DNA of 64,000 nt from Eubacteriaceae bacterium (lineage in GTDB: Bacteria > Bacillota > Clostridia > Lachnospirales > Lachnospiraceae). Under the pieces are notes generated by a model. That model searched no databases and was not told the DNA's origin. It worked only from the letters and a program-made list of their open reading frames with translations. This document shows, piece after piece, positions 58,975-64,000 of the stretch. The position numbers and the translations under genes were made by a program. The DNA lies in NCBI GenBank assembly GCA_902363805.1, contig CABJBF010000007.1, positions 1 to 64,000 on the forward strand. Direction: 5' to 3'. Within the stretch, counting starts at the first letter, position 1. Every line of letters starts with the position of its first letter.

Positions 58975-61725
58975 ATGAATCAAAAAAAATTAAGAAAGGT
59001 ATTCGCAATAGTTCTTGCAATGGTTATGATGATATCGGGAATTAATTTCAATTACATTGCCAGGGCAGATGAAACTGAGGAGTCAACATCAACCAAGGCT
59101 CCAACAAACTTTAAGGTTATTAATTATGGAAAGTATACGGGAATTTATGTGCTGAAATTTGATTCAGTAGAAAATGCAACATCATATAAAGTATACATCG
59201 ATAACGAAACAACTGCTTTGAAATCAGTAAAGAGCAGTGGTGAATATTTAACAAATAAGCAATTGAGCAAATATTCAAATGGTGAGCATACATTTTACCT
59301 TACAGCTGTTTACGCTGATGGTACGGAATCTGACAAATCAGAAGGAGTTATAGTTGATAAAGAAAACTCATCAGGAGATGATGATATTGCCCAGATTTAT
59401 ATTGAAACGGATAAAAATGTAGACGCCTTAAAAATTAATAAAGACATGGGAAAATTGACAGCATCAATTACAGCAATAGATAATCAGGGAAAGTATAAAG
59501 ATATTGTTGATGCTACAAATAAAACAACAATTAAGGTGCGTGGAAATTCAACTGCGTTAGCAGACAAAAAAGCATATAATATTACATTTAACAAAAAGAA
59601 AGATTTGTTCGGCTTAAGCTCTGCATTTGACGGTACCGGAGCAGGAGCAAAGAAATGGAGCCTTCTTGCAAATGCATTTGATAAATCTTTAATAAGAAAC
59701 AAACTTGCACTGGATTTAAATACAGCATTTGGAATTCCATTTACATCACAGTCAAGATTTGTTGACTTATATTTAAACGGCCGATATATGGGAAATTATC
59801 TTTTAGTTGAATCCGTTGAAGCCGGTACGGACAGAGTTAATATTGATTCGGAAAATCCGGAAAGTGATGATATTTTGATTGAGCTAGAGAACAATGGAAA
59901 AGATGAAGAAGGCGTAGATTATCTTATAACAACAAGATATGGACAGAGATTTAATATAGGTTCTCCTGAAAGAGGAGATATGTTTGATGCAGATACACCG
60001 GAAGATACTGCTGCAATACAGAAGAAGAAAGAAAGCACTTTAAAAATACTCAATGGTTTTGAAGATGCCCTTGCAACAGGTGATTTTTCAAAAGTAGAAA
60101 AATATATTGATGTAGAGTCATTTGTTAATTTTTATCTTGTAAGTGAAATATTTAAGAATCAGGACATCTCGTACAGTTCAACAAGATTTTACATTACAAA
60201 AAAAGCAGAAGATGAAAATTATAAATTATATGCAGGTCCGGCATGGGATTTTGACCTCTCAAGTGGAAATGTAGCCCCTCATTTCTATGGAGATGCAGCT
60301 ACAGACTATAAATATTGGAAAGCAACTGATATGAAATGGTTTGATAAATTAACATCCATAAAAGAATTTAAATTAAAAGTAGTAAATAGATTTTATGAAA
60401 AAATGGATGATATCACTGCATTATATAGTGGGGATAATAGTGAGATAAATACACTTCTTAAAGAATATGGAAATTCTTACAGAAGAAATTACACTGCCGT
60501 TGAAAATGGCGGAGCCGGATGGAGTGAAACAGTAAAAGATTCAGCAGACGGATATAGTTATGCAAATATTGGATGGGCATCATTTGATGCAACTGTTAAT
60601 TATTTAAGAGACTGGCTTGAAAATCGTGTTGAATGGTTAAAAGTAAAATGGTCTAAAGAGTATTATCTTGGTGAAAAGGATTATGAATATTCAAGCACTC
60701 AGGTTAATGGAAATTATAAGTACGACACTGATATTAAAATAGATTCGGTTGCATATAAGAATATCATAACAGGAAATGAAAATGTCGTTGCGTCATCAGG
60801 ACAGAATTCAGCTAAAAATATTGTTGATGGAAATATGGGGACAAGATGGGGAAGTGAATATAAAGATCCTCAGAACATAGTTGTTGATTTAGGTCAGGTA
60901 TATTCCGGCTTGAAAAAAGTAGCAATTAATTGGGAAGCAGCTAATGCAAGGGATTACATTATTGAACTTTCTACAGATGGCAACAATTATACTACAGCTG
61001 CTGACATAAGAGATGCTGCTTCAGAAAATAATCGTTTGGATGAGATTGTATTTAATAATGAAAAGACAGCAAGATACATACGAATTACGGGAACAGCCAG
61101 AAACTTAACATATGGATATTCTATATATGAAGTTGCCGTATATAATATTAAGGCTCCAATATTAACAGATTCCTTAAAGATTGAAGGAAATCAGATGAGT
61201 ACATGTTTTGGTGGCGTTGATGGTGCAATAGGTATTAGAAGTATTTATTCTGTAGAGAATGCAATTGAGAATATTAAAGTAAGTGAAGTCGGAGTTATTT
61301 ATGGAGTAGTTACAGAAAAAAATCCTATTTCTGTAAATGATATGATTATAAACAGCGATAATAAATATGTATATAATTGTGCAGCAACTGCAAAGGGCAA
61401 ATTAGACAAGGTTTATGGAGATTCACAGACAGCATCATATTATGCAAGAACAATGAATATATCTGATTTTTCAGCACAGGGATATAGTATGACATATTAT
61501 GTAAGACCTTATGCAATTTTAGAAGATGGAACAATAGCTTATGGTGACATAAAATCTTTCTCTATGTATAATATAGCAGATGATTTATATCAGGGTTCTA
61601 AGATGAATACAGTTATAGCACACAACTATTTGTTCAACAAAATTTTAAAGATTGTAAATAACAATTATAAGGAAGTTGAATATGGATGGGGAAACGGAAT
61701 AGTTAAGCCATCGCAGGCAAATTAA
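58975..61725 (+). CDS. Secreted CotH-kinase family protein with discoidin domain
   Basis: A 916-aa exported protein: signal peptide (KVFAIVLAMVMMISGINFNY), an Fn3-like domain (about 40-130), a CotH kinase domain (about 140-560) and an F5/8 type C domain (about 600-725; NIVVDLGQVYSGLKKVAINW), then a beta-rich C-terminal region. CotH motifs seen: KTTIKVRGNSTALADKKAYN with the nucleotide-contacting Arg, KWSLLANAFDKSLIRNKLAL, FVDLYLNGRYMGNYLLVES and the metal-binding AGPAWDFDLSSGN. CotH proteins are atypical kinases that phosphorylate spore coat proteins and also occur in cellulosome systems. Here the context is polysaccharide-binding surface proteins, so an extracellular substrate among them is plausible but unproven. 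It lacks the basic C-terminal domain. Confidence 0.85.
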   Translation: MNQKKLRKVFAIVLAMVMMISGINFNYIARADETEESTSTKAPTNFKVINYGKYTGIYVLKFDSVENATSYKVYIDNETTALKSVKSSGEYLTNKQLSKYSNGEHTFYLTAVYADGTESDKSEGVIVDKENSSGDDDIAQIYIETDKNVDALKINKDMGKLTASITAIDNQGKYKDIVDATNKTTIKVRGNSTALADKKAYNITFNKKKDLFGLSSAFDGTGAGAKKWSLLANAFDKSLIRNKLALDLNTAFGIPFTSQSRFVDLYLNGRYMGNYLLVESVEAGTDRVNIDSENPESDDILIELENNGKDEEGVDYLITTRYGQRFNIGSPERGDMFDADTPEDTAAIQKKKESTLKILNGFEDALATGDFSKVEKYIDVESFVNFYLVSEIFKNQDISYSSTRFYITKKAEDENYKLYAGPAWDFDLSSGNVAPHFYGDAATDYKYWKATDMKWFDKLTSIKEFKLKVVNRFYEKMDDITALYSGDNSEINTLLKEYGNSYRRNYTAVENGGAGWSETVKDSADGYSYANIGWASFDATVNYLRDWLENRVEWLKVKWSKEYYLGEKDYEYSSTQVNGNYKYDTDIKIDSVAYKNIITGNENVVASSGQNSAKNIVDGNMGTRWGSEYKDPQNIVVDLGQVYSGLKKVAINWEAANARDYIIELSTDGNNYTTAADIRDAASENNRLDEIVFNNEKTARYIRITGTARNLTYGYSIYEVAVYNIKAPILTDSLKIEGNQMSTCFGGVDGAIGIRSIYSVENAIENIKVSEVGVIYGVVTEKNPISVNDMIINSDNKYVYNCAATAKGKLDKVYGDSQTASYYARTMNISDFSAQGYSMTYYVRPYAILEDGTIAYGDIKSFSMYNIADDLYQGSKMNTVIAHNYLFNKILKIVNNNYKEVEYGWGNGIVKPSQAN

Positions 61726-61884
61726 AGTTATGATAAAATATAAATGTGATAAATTTAAAATGATTATATTTAGTGCTAAATAAATTTAAGTAGTTAACTT
61801 GATATCAATAATTTTATAATTGACAAATTAATAAATGCGATACTATAATATAATGTAAGTGTCAAGAGACATAGAAAGCGAATT

Positions 61885-62177
61885 TGTTCGCAATATGATA
61901 AAGACTTTGATGGAGACAGTAATATAGTAGTAAAAGTAATAGAGAGTCCGGGATGGTGGAAGCCGGATACAAGTAACTGGTATATGAATATCACTCCGGA
62001 GTTTCAACCCGAATGAATGACTGAATAACGACTGACAGAATTTTGACGGAAGTTATTTAAGTAGGAGTTGACGGATTTCCTCCGTTACAGGGAACACATA
62101 TGCAAGGAAACTTAAGTATGCTGTAAAGGTGGTTAAACGAATAGCAGACATTCGTCCTTTATGGGCGGATGTCTTTT
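61885..62177 (+). promoter_or_regulatory. T-box leader of ileS
   Basis: Stem I carries GATGGAGACAGTAATATAG and AGAGAGTCCGGGATGGTGG, followed by the specifier loop GAATATCAC, whose ATC (61990-61992) is an isoleucine codon followed by A, as is typical. The antiterminator has GGTGGTTAAACG (62129-62140), a T-box sequence whose TGGT matches a tRNA ACCA end. Uncharged tRNA-Ile would favour readthrough into ileS. Confidence 0.92.
62146..62177 (+). terminator. T-box regulated terminator
   Basis: AGACATTCGTCC pairs with GGGCGGATGTCT and is followed by TTTT; it is the alternative to the T-box antiterminator. Confidence 0.9.
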
Positions 62178-62235
62178 CTATTTTATCAGCAAAATTTTAA
62201 GAAACTTATTTAATACTTAGTAAAGGAGTAAGAAT

Positions 62236-64000
62236 ATGTACAACAAAGTATCACCAAATCTCGACTTTGTAGAAAGAGAAAAGAAAACAGAAAAATTCTG
62301 GAAAGACAATGACATTTTTGAAAAAAGTATGGAAAGCAGAAAGCAGGGACCAACATATACTTTTTATGACGGACCTCCAACAGCTAATGGAAAGCCACAT
62401 ATCGGACACGTTTTAACACGTGTTATTAAAGATATGATCCCAAGATACAGAACAATGAAGGGATATATGGTTCCAAGAAAAGCAGGATGGGATACTCATG
62501 GACTTCCTGTAGAACTTGAAGTAGAAAAGTTATTAGGATTAAATGGAAAAGAACAGATTGAAGAATATGGTATGGAACCTTTCATCAAGAAATGTAAGGA
62601 ATCTGTATGGAAATATAAAGGAATGTGGGAAGATTTCTCAGGAACAGTTGGTTTCTGGGCTGATATGGATAACCCATATGTAACTTATGATGACAATTTC
62701 ATTGAATCTGAATGGTGGGCTCTTAAGAATATTTGGGATAAGAAGTTATTATACAAAGGATTTAAGATTGTACCTTATTGCCCTAGATGTGGAACACCTC
62801 TTTCATCACAGGAAGTTGCACAGGGATATAAGTCAGTAAAAGAGCGTTCAGCAATCGTTAGATTTAAGGTTGTTGGAGAAGATGCTTATTTCCTTGCATG
62901 GACAACAACACCTTGGACTCTTCCATCAAACGTAGCTCTTTGTGTTAACCCTAACGACACATATTGTAAAGTAAAGGCTGCTGACGGATATACTTACTAT
63001 ATGGCAGAAGCATTACTAGACACAGTATTAGGTAAGCTAGCTACAGAAGATGAAAAGGCTTATGAAGTATTAGAAACAATGAAGGGTGCAGACCTTGAAA
63101 ATAAAGAATATGAACCATTATATGATTGTGCAAAAGCTATTGCTGATAAGCAGAGAAAGAAAGGTTTCTTTGTAACATGTGACACATACGTTACTATGAG
63201 CGATGGTACAGGTATCGTTCATATCGCACCGGCATTTGGTGAAGACGATGCTAATGTAGGACGTAAATATGACCTTCCATTTGTACAGCTTGTAAATGAT
63301 AAAGGACAGCTTACAGACGATACACCTTATGCAGGATTATTTGTTAAGGATGCTGACCCTAAGGTATTAGTTGACCTTGATAAGAGAGGACAGTTATTCG
63401 ACGCACCTAAGTTTGAACATGATTATCCACACTGCTGGAGATGTGATACACCATTAATTTACTATGCAAGAGAATCATGGTTTATCAAGATGACAGAAGT
63501 TAAGGATAAGCTTGTTGCAAATAACAATACAGTAAACTGGATTCCAAAATCAATAGGTGAAGGACGTTTTGGAAACTGGCTTGAAAATGTACAGGATTGG
63601 GGTATTTCAAGAAACCGTTATTGGGGTACACCGCTTAATATCTGGGAATGCTGCGATTGCGGATGCCAGGAATCAATTGGCAGCCGTGCAGAATTAGCAG
63701 AAAGAAGTGGAAATCCTGATGATGCAAAAGTAGAATTACACAGACCATATATTGATGAAGTTACATTCAAATGTAAAAAATGTGGTGGCACAATGAAGAG
63801 AGTACCGGAAGTTATTGACTGCTGGTTCGATTCAGGAGCAATGCCATTTGCACAGCATCATTATCCATTTGAAAATAAGGACTTATTTGAACAGCAGTTC
63901 CCAGCAGATTTTATTTCAGAAGCTGTAGACCAGACAAGAGGATGGTTCTATTCATTAATGGCTGAATCAACATTATTATTTGACAAAGCACCATATAAGA
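62236..64000 (+). CDS. ileS: Isoleucyl-tRNA synthetase, 3'-truncated by window edge
   Basis: The first 588 codons of a class I synthetase that charges tRNA-Ile; the frame is open to the window end. Seen: YTFYDGPPTANGKPHIGHVL with the HIGH motif, the editing-domain start FLAWTTTPWTLPSNVALCV, zinc-site type CPRCG and the later CWRCDTPLIYYARESWFIKM, then NRYWGTPLNIWECCDCGC. The KMSKS loop lies beyond the window. The HWRCD-like arrangement and insertions fit the eukaryote-like IleS2 form found in many Clostridia. AAAGGAG precedes ATG 62236. Expression is controlled by the T-box upstream. Confidence 0.96.
   Translation, partial: MYNKVSPNLDFVEREKKTEKFWKDNDIFEKSMESRKQGPTYTFYDGPPTANGKPHIGHVLTRVIKDMIPRYRTMKGYMVPRKAGWDTHGLPVELEVEKLLGLNGKEQIEEYGMEPFIKKCKESVWKYKGMWEDFSGTVGFWADMDNPYVTYDDNFIESEWWALKNIWDKKLLYKGFKIVPYCPRCGTPLSSQEVAQGYKSVKERSAIVRFKVVGEDAYFLAWTTTPWTLPSNVALCVNPNDTYCKVKAADGYTYYMAEALLDTVLGKLATEDEKAYEVLETMKGADLENKEYEPLYDCAKAIADKQRKKGFFVTCDTYVTMSDGTGIVHIAPAFGEDDANVGRKYDLPFVQLVNDKGQLTDDTPYAGLFVKDADPKVLVDLDKRGQLFDAPKFEHDYPHCWRCDTPLIYYARESWFIKMTEVKDKLVANNNTVNWIPKSIGEGRFGNWLENVQDWGISRNRYWGTPLNIWECCDCGCQESIGSRAELAERSGNPDDAKVELHRPYIDEVTFKCKKCGGTMKRVPEVIDCWFDSGAMPFAQHHYPFENKDLFEQQFPADFISEAVDQTRGWFYSLMAESTLLFDKAPYK

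Larger units (their letters stand above)
61726..62235. other. Intergenic region holding the ileS T-box leader
   Basis: The first 160 bases are AT-rich with no gene; the rest is the T-box described separately, its terminator, and a short spacer with AAAGGAG before ileS. Confidence 0.75.

Overview
The window is an AT-rich chromosomal segment from a spore-forming anaerobic Clostridia, most likely a Lachnospiraceae-type gut or rumen bacterium. This is inferred from a SpoIIR, a SipL-like coat protein, a CotS-like protein, many AGGAGG-type ribosome binding sites, an ileS T-box and secreted proteins typical of that family. Species cannot be told from the sequence. Most genes are on the + strand.

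Left part (1-16.3 kb) is housekeeping and sporulation: the 3' part of ilvC, a cytidylate-kinase-like protein, a tiny Cys-rich FeoB-associated membrane peptide behind two metal-repressor-like palindromes, a divergent pyridoxal kinase / PdxR regulator pair, an AI-2E/YtvI-type permease, cca, a CotS-like spore protein, phosphoglucomutase, a PrcB-like lipoprotein, sipL, ispE, spoIIR, a DUF1934 protein, a membrane-anchored protein of unknown role and plsC.

The centre (16.6-42.5 kb) is a beta-1,3-glucan (laminarin/callose-type) utilisation locus. A surface carbohydrate-binding protein is followed by a long co-directional run: two extracellular solute-binding proteins (one of 1029 aa with extra ectodomains), a permease pair, an NHL-repeat/TPR/Yip1-like membrane protein, a DUF5696 protein, a second permease pair (one member with a long charged cytosolic extension), two secreted GH16 endoglucanases, a LacI regulator, a GH161-type oligoglucan phosphorylase, a GH94 laminaribiose phosphorylase and a GH17 enzyme without a signal peptide. 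Proposed flow: GH16 enzymes cut the polymer outside, binding proteins and permeases import oligosaccharides (the ATPase is not in the window), phosphorylases release glucose-1-phosphate, and the phosphoglucomutase at 8.6 kb can convert it to glucose-6-phosphate.

The right part (42.7-61.7 kb) holds large secreted proteins: two modular binding proteins, two small Thr-rich proteins, a modular GH16 and a CotH-kinase/discoidin protein. Five of them share the same very basic C-terminal Fn3-like domain behind Thr-rich linkers, which looks like a dedicated surface-attachment or matrix module. Interspersed are a LysR regulator with a methionine ABC transporter (metNIQ), an MscL channel with a zinc-ribbon tail and a DUF5052 lipoprotein. 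The window ends with a T-box leader and the first 588 codons of ileS.

Non-coding structure is rich: a dispersed palindromic element present twice in opposite orientations with compensatory stem changes, a 76-bp tandem repeat array ending in a palindromic element, tandem duplications over the stop codons of three genes, and a set of sigma-A-like promoters with extended -10 boxes in front of several surface genes.
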